The notes under the pieces were generated by a model. The model saw only the letters and a list, made by a program, of their open reading frames with translations. It was not told the origin of the DNA and made no database searches. Shown one piece after another: positions 47,646 to 56,705 of a stretch of 64,000 nt of DNA (its first letter is position 1; every line of letters starts with the position of its first letter). Source of the DNA: Halioglobus sp. (GTDB lineage Bacteria > Pseudomonadota > Gammaproteobacteria > Pseudomonadales > Halieaceae); NCBI GenBank assembly GCA_002699145.1, contig PABK01000058.1:52203-116202 (forward strand), written 5' to 3'. The position numbers and the translations under genes were made by a program.

Positions 47646-48485
47646 ATGGACTTCAGCCCCATCATCCAGCAAGTCTACGGCGCACTGTGGTATCTCATTC
47701 CACTTGCCATGCTGGCTGGCATTCTCAAGTCGCCCTGGTTCAAAGGGATTACTGGAGAGTTCTTGGTGAACACAGCCGCTCGGCTATTTCTCCCCAATGC
47801 CGAGTACCACCTGATCAAGGATGTGACATTACCGACCGAGGATGGCACCACACAGGTCGACCATATCATCGTGTCGCGCTATGGCGTGTTCGTAATTGAA
47901 ACCAAGAACATGAGGGGATGGATATTCGGCTCGGCCAACCAGAAGACCTGGACGCAGAAGATCTATAAACACACCAACAAGTTTCAAAACCCGCTGCATC
48001 AGAACTACAAACACGTCAAAACGCTTGAAGCCCAATTGGATATTCCGTCTTCCGCCATTCACTCGCTGGTGGTGTTTGTCGGTGACTCCACGTTCAAGAC
48101 AGAGATGCCCGATAACGTGACCTATGCCGGTGGCTATATTCGCCACATTAAAGCAAAGCGCGAGGTGGTACTCAGTCAGGCCGACATCGATGCCGTGATC
48201 AGACAGATCGAGCAGCTGCGATTGCAGCGCGGGCTGACCACCAACCGCCAACACATCCGCCATCTGCGTCAGAAGCAGACTGTCGCATCTCCAGTCACGC
48301 CCTCCACCACGCCACTCACCACGCCATCAGCCACTCCCTCGGCTAATCCTAAAAGTCCAAAACAGTGCCCGAAGTGCGGCAGCGAGATGGTGCTTCGTAC
48401 CACCAAGAATGGAAAAAATGCGGGCAATCAGTTTTGGGGATGTGCGACGTTTCCGGTCTGCCGTGGCGTGGTACAGCTGCGCTGA
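47646..48485 (+). CDS. NERD domain protein with C-terminal topoisomerase-type zinc finger
   Basis: 279 residues from ATG 47646. A membrane segment near the N-terminus (WYLIPLAMLAGIL) precedes a NERD nuclease-related domain (GEFLVNTAAR...DGTTQVDHIIVSRYGVFVIETKN, with the Asp and E-x-K restriction-fold residues). A Thr/Pro linker follows, then a C4 zinc finger CPKCGSEMVLR...FWGCATFPVC as in topoisomerase I. It is oriented against the transfer genes on both sides, so it is cargo. Likely acts on DNA at the membrane, perhaps as element defence or DNA processing. Confidence 0.85.
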   Translation: MDFSPIIQQVYGALWYLIPLAMLAGILKSPWFKGITGEFLVNTAARLFLPNAEYHLIKDVTLPTEDGTTQVDHIIVSRYGVFVIETKNMRGWIFGSANQKTWTQKIYKHTNKFQNPLHQNYKHVKTLEAQLDIPSSAIHSLVVFVGDSTFKTEMPDNVTYAGGYIRHIKAKREVVLSQADIDAVIRQIEQLRLQRGLTTNRQHIRHLRQKQTVASPVTPSTTPLTTPSATPSANPKSPKQCPKCGSEMVLRTTKNGKNAGNQFWGCATFPVCRGVVQLR

Positions 48486-48504
48486 ACCGCCAGCCTGAAT
48501 GAGA

Positions 48505-51225
48505 CTAACGCGACTGCTCAATACGCCGGGCAACCTCGTAAACGGCTTCGAGCTCAGAGCAATGCTTTTCACGCATAATGGCGGCGCGTTCGGCCTTCTC
48601 GTGCTTTTCGGTCATGGCCAGTGCCAACGACAAGGCGGGAGGGACGTTACGGAACAGGGCTTCGACCTTGTCGGCCAGCACAACGCCTTCCACGTATTTG
48701 CCCGGCTCCTTGCGGGCCGACAGCAGCAGGTTACGCTGTTCGTCGTTCAGATCCTTGAAGCGCGCGATCTGCTCAACTTCCTCTTTCGGCATCACCAGGC
48801 ACAGCCACCACTCCATCATATTGAGCATCTTGCGGCTGGCATCGGGAAAGTCTTCCAGATTTTGGGTGGCGATCCAGAACCAGGCCCCGAGCTTGCGCCA
48901 CATCTTGGTGATCTTGACCACGTAACGCGCCAGCAGTGGATTGGTGGTAATGATGTGCCCCTCGTCGGTGACCACCAGTGTGGGGCGATCATCGTGTTGG
49001 TGGCGTTCCACCAGATCGTTGATGTGGCTCATCATCGACAGGTAAGCGACAGTCAGTTGGTCCTCGTAGCCCTCCCGGGCCAGCATGCCCATTTCGAGGA
49101 TGGTGACATCGGCCTCCGGCCAGGACTGACCGGGACGGTTGAAGAAATGACCGGCCAGGCCCGAACAGAACAACGCCATACCATCACCCATCTCCAGTGC
49201 GCGATTGCGCCGGTGCTCGGGCAGTTCCGTGTTGGTGGCGATAGCCTGAAACGCGTGAACCACGTCCTGGGTGATCACTTGGGTACTGCCGGATTCTTTG
49301 ACCGTTTTGGCCGCCAGGAATATGGCATTGCGAATCAGCAGCCGGTCGGCACGGGTCAAGCGGGCGTCCTCGCGCTCATCGCCGCCGGTGATCATGATGC
49401 GCGCGGCAATCTCCATTTCACCGAGAATATCGCGCCCGCCGCCCTCGTCCTCGATCTCGTCGTCTTCGTCCAGCGCCTCCTCCAACGAGGGGTTATCGGC
49501 ATCGAGCGGATTCAGCGCATGACGCCGATCGAGCAAGCGCAGCGCATCGGCAAAGGGAGGCAGACTGACATCGACATTCGGGTTCAACGTGATCTGGTTG
49601 ACTGCCAAGCCATGGTGCGCAAAATGCTGCCCCAGCAGGGAAAACGACGCGCCCGCTTCGATAATGAAAATGCGGGGACGGTGGCGCGCCATCATCTGCT
49701 GCAGCAGATACACCAGCAGTGCGGATTTGCCTGCACCCGTTGGCCCCAGGATCAGCATATGGGCGTTCTTTTTGCGATCCTCCCGATGCAAGGGGTCGAA
49801 CACCAGCGGCTCGGCACCGCGGTTATAGAACACCAGCCCCGGATGGCCGGTTCCACGCGAACGGCCATAGAACGGCAACAGATTCGCAATATGGCGCGAG
49901 AAAACTAGCCGCGAACGGCGCCGTGACTTATCCAGATCCGCGTCATAAGCCATGGGCAGGTTGCGGATGTAGCTATCGAGCGCCAGCAGGTCGGCTTCCT
50001 GGGTAATCGGTTGTAATCCGTTGGGAAGGAGCAGCGCGTTCAGGCGATTCAAATTGTGACGCAGGGACTTTTGATTTTCGCCACGCACATAGAACGCCAG
50101 GCTGACAGGATAGAGCTTGTTGCCCTGCGCCATCTCCCGTTCCACTTGCTCTGCATCTTCTCGGGTGATCGACGCCTCCGCCGAGTCGCCTACCGATGCG
50201 CGTTTGATTTGCGCGATGTGATTGCGAGTGGTGTCCTGTGGCTTGAGCGTGAGCGTTATCGCCATGATGGTGTGCTCGGGCAGACGATCAAAGAGTGAGA
50301 AAACCTGATCCCCGGCCTGGCGCTCCGCCGTGAAGTGGCCGATGTCCGGCACTCTTCGCAAGCTTTGAATCGTCACGACCGTGTGCGGCAAATTATCGAA
50401 GTGCCAGCTCGCCGTTGCCTCGTCTGAGCGAGGCATCGACAACGTCAACTGTTCCGCAAAGTCGTAACCAAAGGGTAAATTGTCATCGCCCGGATAGGGC
50501 GCCATCTGCAGCAACGATTCTGGGCTTTCTTCGGCAAATGCTGGCTTGGGGTTAAACCAGCTCAGCAACCAGTGATAAAACGCCTTGCCATCCGCGCGCT
50601 GGACGCGGATCCCAGCTGAAGCCAGCGCCGCAATCCATTTGGTGACCACATCATTGAGCGCTTCCTCCACCTCGATGGCTGCCGGAGCTTTGCCGTTGTG
50701 CTTCAAACGCCGGTAAAGCACTACCCGGATCCGACGCTGCTGGCCCTGCCAGCGCGAACCGGTGACCGTGGTATCGTCAAACAAGCCGCCCGGGCGGGAG
50801 ATCGCCTGCAAATGCGCCGACATGACCGCCTGATAGTGTTGCGAGTAATCCGATGCGCGAACTTTCGGCATCGGATAACGGGCCAGTAATGCATCGAACT
50901 GATTGAGCCGCGGTTCATCCTGCACATAGACCTGTAGTACCCAGGGCGCATCGTCGCGTTCAGGAATAGCCTCATTGATCGCGGTCTGGATGGTATCGCG
51001 CAGCTGCGTCATAAACGCCGGCGTGCGTGCTTCACAGCCGACCGGTGTGACCTCGAACAGCGCCCCCAGGCTGACACCGTCCTCCAACACAAAGGCGTTG
51101 CACTCAGGGATGTATTCCATCCAGGGCAACAGGTCGGTAAACGAGGGTGGACGGTCGTAGTGCCGCTTGATGGTCGCGTTAGTGAGCGGGGATGCATCCA
51201 AGTTTTCGGGTTGATTGATTGCCAT
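48505..51225 (-). CDS. Conjugative transfer ATPase, VirB4/TraC type (TIGR03744)
   Basis: 906 residues. Cytoplasmic ATPase that powers pilus assembly and substrate transfer. Walker A ILGPTGAGKS near residues 491-500; later Walker B VVTDEGHIIT and WIATQN. Length matches the PFL_4706 family. N-terminal VirB4 domain begins PPSFTDLLPWMEYIPE. It follows the lipoprotein gene by 8 bases. Confidence 0.93.
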   Translation of the reverse strand: MAINQPENLDASPLTNATIKRHYDRPPSFTDLLPWMEYIPECNAFVLEDGVSLGALFEVTPVGCEARTPAFMTQLRDTIQTAINEAIPERDDAPWVLQVYVQDEPRLNQFDALLARYPMPKVRASDYSQHYQAVMSAHLQAISRPGGLFDDTTVTGSRWQGQQRRIRVVLYRRLKHNGKAPAAIEVEEALNDVVTKWIAALASAGIRVQRADGKAFYHWLLSWFNPKPAFAEESPESLLQMAPYPGDDNLPFGYDFAEQLTLSMPRSDEATASWHFDNLPHTVVTIQSLRRVPDIGHFTAERQAGDQVFSLFDRLPEHTIMAITLTLKPQDTTRNHIAQIKRASVGDSAEASITREDAEQVEREMAQGNKLYPVSLAFYVRGENQKSLRHNLNRLNALLLPNGLQPITQEADLLALDSYIRNLPMAYDADLDKSRRRSRLVFSRHIANLLPFYGRSRGTGHPGLVFYNRGAEPLVFDPLHREDRKKNAHMLILGPTGAGKSALLVYLLQQMMARHRPRIFIIEAGASFSLLGQHFAHHGLAVNQITLNPNVDVSLPPFADALRLLDRRHALNPLDADNPSLEEALDEDDEIEDEGGGRDILGEMEIAARIMITGGDEREDARLTRADRLLIRNAIFLAAKTVKESGSTQVITQDVVHAFQAIATNTELPEHRRNRALEMGDGMALFCSGLAGHFFNRPGQSWPEADVTILEMGMLAREGYEDQLTVAYLSMMSHINDLVERHQHDDRPTLVVTDEGHIITTNPLLARYVVKITKMWRKLGAWFWIATQNLEDFPDASRKMLNMMEWWLCLVMPKEEVEQIARFKDLNDEQRNLLLSARKEPGKYVEGVVLADKVEALFRNVPPALSLALAMTEKHEKAERAAIMREKHCSELEAVYEVARRIEQSR

Positions 51226-51233
51226 GGGTACCC

Positions 51234-51692
51234 CTACTGGCCTGATAGCGACTGATAGTTGTCAGATGGCATCTCGCCCGACACCTCCCCCGACACTTCC
51301 CCGGGCAGGGCGTACTCCACCGTTTCATAGAAGGTAAAGGTGGTCACATAACCCGGTACCGGTGTGCGCTCACTGCCTGACAGGTGAGGAAAGATGTACA
51401 TCACCAGGGTGGGATTGGGCAGGCGGGGAAATACCGTATCGATCTCGTTGGCCGCTTCCCGCACGAAGCCGCGGTAGTGCTCAATACCCGATTGCGGTAA
51501 CGACTGACCACCGATCACGCGACGATGGTCCGGCTTTTGAACGTCCACCATGTGCTGGTCGTAAATGGACTTCATGGTCGGGCCGTCCTGGGGCAACACC
51601 GTCTCTTTGGTGCTGGCGCAGCCGACCATCAACAGGCTAGTCCAGACCAGAACCAGTGGCAATCGTCGCTTGTTGGAATAGATTCGCGTCAT
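51234..51692 (-). CDS. Conjugative transfer lipoprotein (TIGR03751)
   Basis: 152 residues with a clear lipobox, LLMVGCAS, after a basic N-terminus (MTRIYSNKRR). The mature part TMKSIYDQHMVDVQKPDHRRVIGG is typical of the family. It would be an outer-membrane lipoprotein of the core complex, VirB7/TraV-like. Its start lies within the end of the TIGR03752 gene (56-base overlap); the ORF track start is much further upstream and wrong. Confidence 0.88.
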   Translation of the reverse strand: MTRIYSNKRRLPLVLVWTSLLMVGCASTKETVLPQDGPTMKSIYDQHMVDVQKPDHRRVIGGQSLPQSGIEHYRGFVREAANEIDTVFPRLPNPTLVMYIFPHLSGSERTPVPGYVTTFTFYETVEYALPGEVSGEVSGEMPSDNYQSLSGQ

Positions 51693-53073
51693 GATGAAGT
51701 TTCCTGCCGTTGGAATGGAAATCAATGGGAAGTTCGTGATCGACGTGGATTGCCAGTTCGACGCCGGCAGGGACAAAGACCGCATCGAAACTCTGCGCCT
51801 GGCGCTCTCGCAGCCACTGGGCCACTTCGTCACTGCCGCCGCTCAAGGTTTTGCCCAACACGTATTTGCCGGTCTCACCGGAAACCACGCTCGTTGCCGT
51901 ACCGGCATCGTTGATCAAGGTGGTGGTTTCCGCCTGCGCGGCAGCTTCGCCCGCTGCTTCGAGCGCCATCACGCCAATGCGCTGAGTGAGGAAGGCCGGC
52001 GCGTTGGTCTTGCGTTCGCCGGTGATACAGGGAATACCGCGAGCATCGGAAATCCAACCCAGCGGCCGGTTATTGCCTCCCCCGGCGCTGTTTCCACTGG
52101 AACCACCCCGTTGATTGTCATCACTGGCGAGGGTCTGAATGGTGCCGTCCTCGAACACGAAGGTCACCGATTCCAATTTTCCGGTCACACAGGAGAGGGT
52201 CCAGTCGCCAATCGCGGTGCCACTCCAGATCATGCCTTCGATTCCCGGAATGCGCAGGCCATTGGCGGCCAGATTTTCCTTACCGGTAATCACCTTGAAC
52301 GGCATGGGGTCACGCACCTGCCCCTGAATAGGCACCCTGCCGACCAGGGCGGTCATGCCGGTGGAACCAATCAGGGTGGCATTGCGAGGCACCGTGTAGA
52401 CCGGCACAGTGCTGTTGAGGGCATCAGTGCCTTTGGCGACCAGCGATTGCACCGGCGGACCCGCGCTGTCGAGCGCGTTGCGACCGGTGCGACTGAATCG
52501 ATTGAGTAGCGTCTCTTTATCCTCGCCGGTCGATGGCGAGAGCTCCAAAGGATTGACCCACACCAGAGACTCAGAGTTCGCAGAGGGTGCGCTGACTCCA
52601 TCCAGCCCGAGCCCGACGGGAATGTCAGAACCCACAGCCGATGAAGGTGTTGCCGACTGGCCGTAGCGGTTGGTCAGGGAATCCACCCTGGCGGTTAAGG
52701 CCGCAATGGCGGAGGTCGTCTCCGGTGACGCGGTGTCGGTTCGTTTGGCTGCCAGGGATTGCTGCACTCGGGTCAGCACGTTGTTTTCGATCTGTTTGCG
52801 GTCCTCGATTAAGTCGCGGTTTTCTTGTTTGAGCGCCGTGTTATCCCGACGCAGGGCATTCAGCTCCGAGGTCATGGCGCTGACATTGGCGGTTAGCGTC
52901 TTGATGGTGTCTGCCGGCGAATCGGCATCCGGTTTTGGCGCCTGCGGCACCGCCTCCAAGACTTGAGCCTGCTCTTCATCCGGCGAGCAGGACTTCACGG
53001 CAACCAGCGCCGCCATCAAGACAACAGAGCCTGCAAGCAGAGGTAATAAGCGATTACTGGTGACCATCGACAT
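51637..53073 (-). CDS. ICE conjugation protein, TraB/VirB10-like (TIGR03752)
   Basis: 478 residues: one N-terminal membrane segment (LLPLLAGSVVLMAALVAV), a long coiled coil (TIKTLTANVSAMTSELNALRRDNTALKQEN region) and a C-terminal VirB10-like beta domain with VPRNATLIGSTGMTALVGRVP. It spans the periplasm and links the inner and outer membrane parts of the channel. It sits between the TIGR03749 and lipoprotein genes, the expected order. Confidence 0.9.
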   Translation of the reverse strand: MSMVTSNRLLPLLAGSVVLMAALVAVKSCSPDEEQAQVLEAVPQAPKPDADSPADTIKTLTANVSAMTSELNALRRDNTALKQENRDLIEDRKQIENNVLTRVQQSLAAKRTDTASPETTSAIAALTARVDSLTNRYGQSATPSSAVGSDIPVGLGLDGVSAPSANSESLVWVNPLELSPSTGEDKETLLNRFSRTGRNALDSAGPPVQSLVAKGTDALNSTVPVYTVPRNATLIGSTGMTALVGRVPIQGQVRDPMPFKVITGKENLAANGLRIPGIEGMIWSGTAIGDWTLSCVTGKLESVTFVFEDGTIQTLASDDNQRGGSSGNSAGGGNNRPLGWISDARGIPCITGERKTNAPAFLTQRIGVMALEAAGEAAAQAETTTLINDAGTATSVVSGETGKYVLGKTLSGGSDEVAQWLRERQAQSFDAVFVPAGVELAIHVDHELPIDFHSNGRKLHHDANLFQQATIATGSGLD

Positions 53074-53094
53074 GGGGTAGATTCCACTCCTCTC

Positions 53095-53901
53095 TCAAAG
53101 CGCCACATCGAATGGCCGATCCGAGATCAGGTAGACCGCGGTGGTATCGGCTTCATCGCCAGCAGGTAGCAAGCGGTTGTGCTGAAACGTTGCTGCTAAC
53201 CAGGCCCCGCGCAGTTCTCGTGGATCCAGCACCACCGGCCTTTGGGTTCGATTGGTCAACTTGACGGCGGTGACATAACGTAAACCCGCCTTCCAGGCGG
53301 CGACGGGGACCGCTTCGATCCGTGCGCCATGCACCAGCTCGACCGGTTGGGCGCTGACGGGAATGGCGACCACACCGGGCTGACGAGGAATCAGTCGTGT
53401 CGGAGCATAGAGTTGTTGCGCGGCATACCGGGTCAAAGCGGCATATCCCCAGGACAGGGATTGCTTGTTTGGTTGCGACTCGGCAGCATCCTTGTCAGGT
53501 TCCAAATCCAGCAGTATCTGCACATCGGGTAACGTGTAGCTGTCGGCCTCGGAAGGTTCTGCTGACACATCGAGGACATACATCGGCCCCTCTGATTCCG
53601 ATCGCACCATGATGCGGGTGGTGTCGAATGGCTCTCTGGCCAATAGGTACAGGGTGCCGTTGATGCTTTGGCTGCGCAGCTGCGCTGTCAGTGACTGCGG
53701 CAGGCCGATACTCACCGAGCCTGGGAAATGCACCAGACGTTCTTCACCGACAACCAAGGGAATCGCGATGGGCGTTTTATTCCATATCACACGTTCGGGG
53801 GCATTTGACGCTGCATCGACTTGTGCAAAGGGCAGCAGCGGAATACAGAAACCGAGCAAGGCGATCCATCTAATTGGCGCGACGAAATGATGGCGATTCA
53901 T
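53095..53901 (-). CDS. ICE conjugation protein, TraK-like (TIGR03749)
   Basis: 268 residues with a signal peptide (WIALLGFCIPLLPFAQVDA) and a beta-rich mature part (IPLVVGEERLVHFPGSVSIGLP). By family and place it is the VirB9/TraK-like periplasmic component. ATGA overlap with the upstream TIGR03746 gene. Confidence 0.88.
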   Translation of the reverse strand: MNRHHFVAPIRWIALLGFCIPLLPFAQVDAASNAPERVIWNKTPIAIPLVVGEERLVHFPGSVSIGLPQSLTAQLRSQSINGTLYLLAREPFDTTRIMVRSESEGPMYVLDVSAEPSEADSYTLPDVQILLDLEPDKDAAESQPNKQSLSWGYAALTRYAAQQLYAPTRLIPRQPGVVAIPVSAQPVELVHGARIEAVPVAAWKAGLRYVTAVKLTNRTQRPVVLDPRELRGAWLAATFQHNRLLPAGDEADTTAVYLISDRPFDVAL

Positions 53902-54575
53902 GGGGATGATTCCTTAGTTGCATTGGCGCCAGTCACGCCAGGTTCAGCCAGCTCGGCATCCGTCAGTCGACGCGGGCCATCGTTGGCGTAGCCGTCGAGC
54001 GCCAGCCCCCAGGGATTCGATTCCGGGTCGATGGCCTGGCGCACCACGCGAATTGGGTAGCGAATCGTGGTTTGCTTCACAGTCATGCCTTTTACTGACT
54101 CCAACAGGTCGAGATCCAGCCAGACGACCCAGACATCGGGTGACAGCACATCGACGCGACGCTCTTCATAACCGTGCCCTGGCACTTCATGAACACCGCG
54201 TACCCGGTAGGTCAATTCGCCACGGCGAGCTTTGAGCTCCATGTCGGCGATCAGATCATTGCGATAGCGCGGGGTCAGATAGGGTGAGATGCGGAAAATC
54301 GCGCTGCCGTAGTCCGTTGCACCGTTGTCGGGCCAACGATTGAGTTGCTGGAAAATGTAGAACGCGAAGGCGTAGACATTGGCCGGAGGCACCTCCTCGG
54401 CCGCCAGGACCGCACCCGAGCGCAGATCCGGCGGCACGTAGACTCGCAATTGCTTGGGCGCCTGGCTCCAGCCGATCCAGAGCGCGAGGATGATCAGCCC
54501 TTGCAGACCAATGACGATCCACAAGGAACGCAAATGGGCGCGCACGTTATCGATTTCGAGACGGTAGCGGCGCAT
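53898..54575 (-). CDS. ICE conjugation protein, VirB8/TraE-like (TIGR03746)
   Basis: 225 residues starting MRRYRLEIDNVRAHLRSLWIVIGLQGLIILALW: one inner-membrane anchor and a periplasmic domain with SPYLTPRYRNDL and IRYPIRVVR. Matches PFL_4703 family length and gene order. The start, preceded by GGGAGG, overlaps the end of the TIGR03750 gene by 29 bases. Confidence 0.88.
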   Translation of the reverse strand: MRRYRLEIDNVRAHLRSLWIVIGLQGLIILALWIGWSQAPKQLRVYVPPDLRSGAVLAAEEVPPANVYAFAFYIFQQLNRWPDNGATDYGSAIFRISPYLTPRYRNDLIADMELKARRGELTYRVRGVHEVPGHGYEERRVDVLSPDVWVVWLDLDLLESVKGMTVKQTTIRYPIRVVRQAIDPESNPWGLALDGYANDGPRRLTDAELAEPGVTGANATKESSP

Positions 54576-54927
54576 GCGGCGTCCTCCCGATATCCCAGGC
54601 GCCCGTGCGTAACACCCAGGGCGCGCGATAGAGACCCGTCGATTGCAGGCGGATGCGCAACCATTGCTGGTAGTACCCGTCAGGTCGCCCACGCTTGATG
54701 CGCTGAAAGACCGTCGCCATCACCACGACGGTGGCGACCACGCCGACACCGGCAATACCGAAACCCATGGTGATGGCGCCGAGTAGCCAGGCCAGGAGCA
54801 GACTGAGGGGCAGCCAGATCACAATGGCCAACCCCACAATCATGCCGAGCTCTGAGGATGAGCAACCTTTAAAGATGACAGGCTCGGCATTGAGCCGGTC
54901 CGCCAGGATTTCATGGTCTTTCGACAT
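54547..54927 (-). CDS. Conjugative transfer region protein TIGR03750
   Basis: 126 residues; two hydrophobic stretches and the family start LNAEPVIFKGCSSSELG. The C-terminus (YYQQWLRIRLQ) is basic and cytosolic. It probably corresponds to TraL/VirB3-type inner-membrane components. Confidence 0.88.
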   Translation of the reverse strand: MSKDHEILADRLNAEPVIFKGCSSSELGMIVGLAIVIWLPLSLLLAWLLGAITMGFGIAGVGVVATVVVMATVFQRIKRGRPDGYYQQWLRIRLQSTGLYRAPWVLRTGAWDIGRTPHAPLPSRNR

Positions 54928-54965
54928 TCACACCTCCTGCCACATGCTGCTCTTGATGTCAGGGT

Positions 54966-55343
54966 TCAGATGACACCGGCCGCTTCGGTCAGCAGATAGC
55001 TGGCGAAGATCAGGACGATGGCGCCAACGATGCCCAAGACTCCCACTTCCGCCCATTCCGCTTTACCCTGGCGGGCTTCATTGAATTTCGCGAAGCCCAG
55101 ATAGGCGATCCAGAGAAAACCCAGAACCGCGATGGCCAGTCCGAGCACCAGGCCACCATCTTTGATATAGCCCTGGATCAGTCCGATCCAGTCACCCGCA
55201 CCTGGTGCGGTACTCGGCGCGACTGGCGTCGGCAACGCTGCCCAGAGCGGCAGTGGAAAAAACACCGCGGCCGTTGCCCAAAGCGGCCTGCGAATGGCAA
55301 TGGACGCTTTGCTGAACCCGCTTTCTGTAGTTGATGTACCCAT
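54966..55343 (-). CDS. ICE membrane protein TIGR03745 (PFL_4702 family)
   Basis: 125 residues with a leader (LWATAAVFFPLPLWA), then two hydrophobic helices separated by FAKFNEARQGKAEW. The size and two-helix form resemble pilin subunits (VirB2/TraA-like), which I infer is its role. A GAGGA site precedes the ATG. Confidence 0.85.
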   Translation of the reverse strand: MGTSTTESGFSKASIAIRRPLWATAAVFFPLPLWAALPTPVAPSTAPGAGDWIGLIQGYIKDGGLVLGLAIAVLGFLWIAYLGFAKFNEARQGKAEWAEVGVLGIVGAIVLIFASYLLTEAAGVI

Positions 55344-55443
55344 AGGAAATGTCCTCTTCTGTAACGCTGATAAAAATGGGGCCTATCCCCGCATCCCACT
55401 GCGATGCGCCGCCGCTTGCCCTTACCGGGCTTTCTCGATTGAC

Positions 55444-55674
55444 TCACCGCAAATAGAAACCCAACACCATCAACACAATGCTTGCCCGCAAGGTGCTCCA
55501 GGTCAGGTCGAAGACCGTGGCCTGACCTTCCTGCCAGGCCCGAAAGGTGCCGAAGGTGACCCAGATCACCCAGACAAACGCCAGCACCAGGACCATCGAC
55601 GCGATCGATGTCAGCATCGTGGCTGGGGTAATACCGGAACCGGCCTGGAAAGCGGCTTGTTGTGCCCCTGTCAT
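55444..55674 (-). CDS. ICE membrane protein TIGR03758 (PFL_4701 family)
   Basis: 76 residues, two membrane helices: MLTSIASMVLVLAFVWVIWV and TLRASIVLMVLGFYLR with the family segment TFRAWQEGQATVFDL between. Starts 8 bases after the RAQPRD gene. Confidence 0.85.
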   Translation of the reverse strand: MTGAQQAAFQAGSGITPATMLTSIASMVLVLAFVWVIWVTFGTFRAWQEGQATVFDLTWSTLRASIVLMVLGFYLR

Positions 55675-55682
55675 CGCGCAAC

Positions 55683-55985
55683 CTAGCGACGGTAATCGCC
55701 GCGCTGGGGCGGGAAGGAACGTGGTTGGGCGCGAGGCGCGTCGATGTGCGACTGAATGCCTTCCCTGACTTGCTTCAAATCCTGACGCAGCCAGTCATGA
55801 CGAAAACGGACACGGGCATCCTGATCGGCGTTTGCCTCGGCCTGCTTGATCAGGGGCTCGAGGGCATTCAGCTCATGGATGATTTTTGCCAGCGCGTCGC
55901 GCTCGGCATCTGCATCGGCAAAGGCCACCGGCGTGATGAACGAGCCGATGATCAGAAAAGAAGATAGCCAGAGATGGCGTTGCAT
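55683..55985 (-). CDS. RAQPRD family ICE protein
   Basis: 100 residues with a signal peptide (LWLSSFLIIGSFITPVAFA), a heptad-rich helix (ERDALAKIIHELNALEPLI) and the C-terminal RAQPRSFPPQRGDYRR that marks this family. Periplasmic accessory protein of MPF_G systems; exact job unknown. Confidence 0.9.
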   Translation of the reverse strand: MQRHLWLSSFLIIGSFITPVAFADADAERDALAKIIHELNALEPLIKQAEANADQDARVRFRHDWLRQDLKQVREGIQSHIDAPRAQPRSFPPQRGDYRR

Positions 55986-56135
55986 GGCACTGCTGCTCCC
56001 GTGTGTTGTTACGGGGCATAGTGCGAGAATCAGGGGTGAGGAACGATGGAATATCTATTCGGTGGGTGGGGTGGTTTATCCGACCTGGATGCAAGTTTCC
56101 TCAGCAGGAGGCATGCATCCGAGCAGACGATTTGA

Positions 56136-56537
56136 TCATGAAAGCTGGCTATCGAGATGCTCTCGAACAAACGCCAAGTCGACGACTAACCCTTCCAACA
56201 TCTTATCCAATGGTGCCGTGCCACCGAACAGCGGATTATCGTTCGGGGCATGAAGCCATTGATCGCTTTGCGCTTCATCAGGAAAAAGAACCTGTAACGC
56301 CCGGTAAATGCCCAAAATATAACTGGCCCGCTCCAGACAGTCCCGGGTCAACTTTGCTTTCTCCGGCTGGTTTTTCCAGTTGTAGAGCGTCTTTTCATTA
56401 CTCAACCCCAGCAGCGTCATCTGCTGCTGCCCGGTCAGATGCCAGAGCGAGAAGATGTTGAAGATCGCCGGCAACAGGGAACCCGGATCTATGGAGTAGG
56501 GCTGTAACAGTTGCTCGAAGTTTGCTCTCATCGCCAT
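56136..56537 (-). CDS. Orphan ParS/Xre/MbcA-like antitoxin
   Basis: About 133 residues. SIDPGSLLPAIFNIFSLWHLTGQQQMTLLGLSNEKTLYNWKN looks like the Xre-HTH part, and the C-terminal LFPDEAQSDQWLHAPNDNPLFGGTAPLDKM is the ParS toxin-binding domain (DUF2384). These usually precede a RES-domain toxin, but none is found downstream, so it may be an orphan regulator. The ORF track uses a TTG inside the operator; ATG 56537 or 56531 is more likely. A 16-bp operator lies immediately upstream. Confidence 0.8.
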   Translation of the reverse strand: MAMRANFEQLLQPYSIDPGSLLPAIFNIFSLWHLTGQQQMTLLGLSNEKTLYNWKNQPEKAKLTRDCLERASYILGIYRALQVLFPDEAQSDQWLHAPNDNPLFGGTAPLDKMLEGLVVDLAFVREHLDSQLS

Positions 56538-56545
56538 CCATTCGC

Positions 56546-56593
56546 ACTGTAACAATACAGTGTCGCCAGACTCTTATACTGTATTGTTACAGT
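56546..56593. promoter_or_regulatory. Mirrored operators of the ParS/Xre gene
   Basis: ACTGTAACAATACAGT at 56546-56561 and its exact reverse complement at 56578-56593, with centres 32 bp apart, about three helical turns. Each half is itself an imperfect palindrome (ACTGTA/TACAGT). Placed at the start of the ParS/Xre-like gene, they are likely autoregulatory sites. Confidence 0.75.
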
Positions 56594-56637
56594 CAATAAG
56601 TGAGCCGGATGATCTCCTGAACACTCCCGCTTGCCTT

Positions 56638-56685
56638 TACGGATAAATTCCGTAATAATTTACATTGTTACGGAGTTATTCCGTA
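56638..56685. promoter_or_regulatory. Two palindromic operators of the DUF1778-GNAT pair
   Basis: TACGGATAAATTCCGTA (56638-56654) and TACGGAGTTATTCCGTA (56669-56685) share arms TACGGA/TCCGTA, 31 bp centre to centre. They end 20 bases before the antitoxin ATG, matching binding by a ribbon-helix-helix antitoxin dimer pair. Confidence 0.8.
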
Positions 56686-56705
56686 GAGAATTTTCGGAGA
56701 TGACC

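Noticed and set aside
48499-49908. 469-residue plus-strand ORF opposite the VirB4-like ATPase
   Set aside because: Antisense of a certain gene with no recognisable domain.
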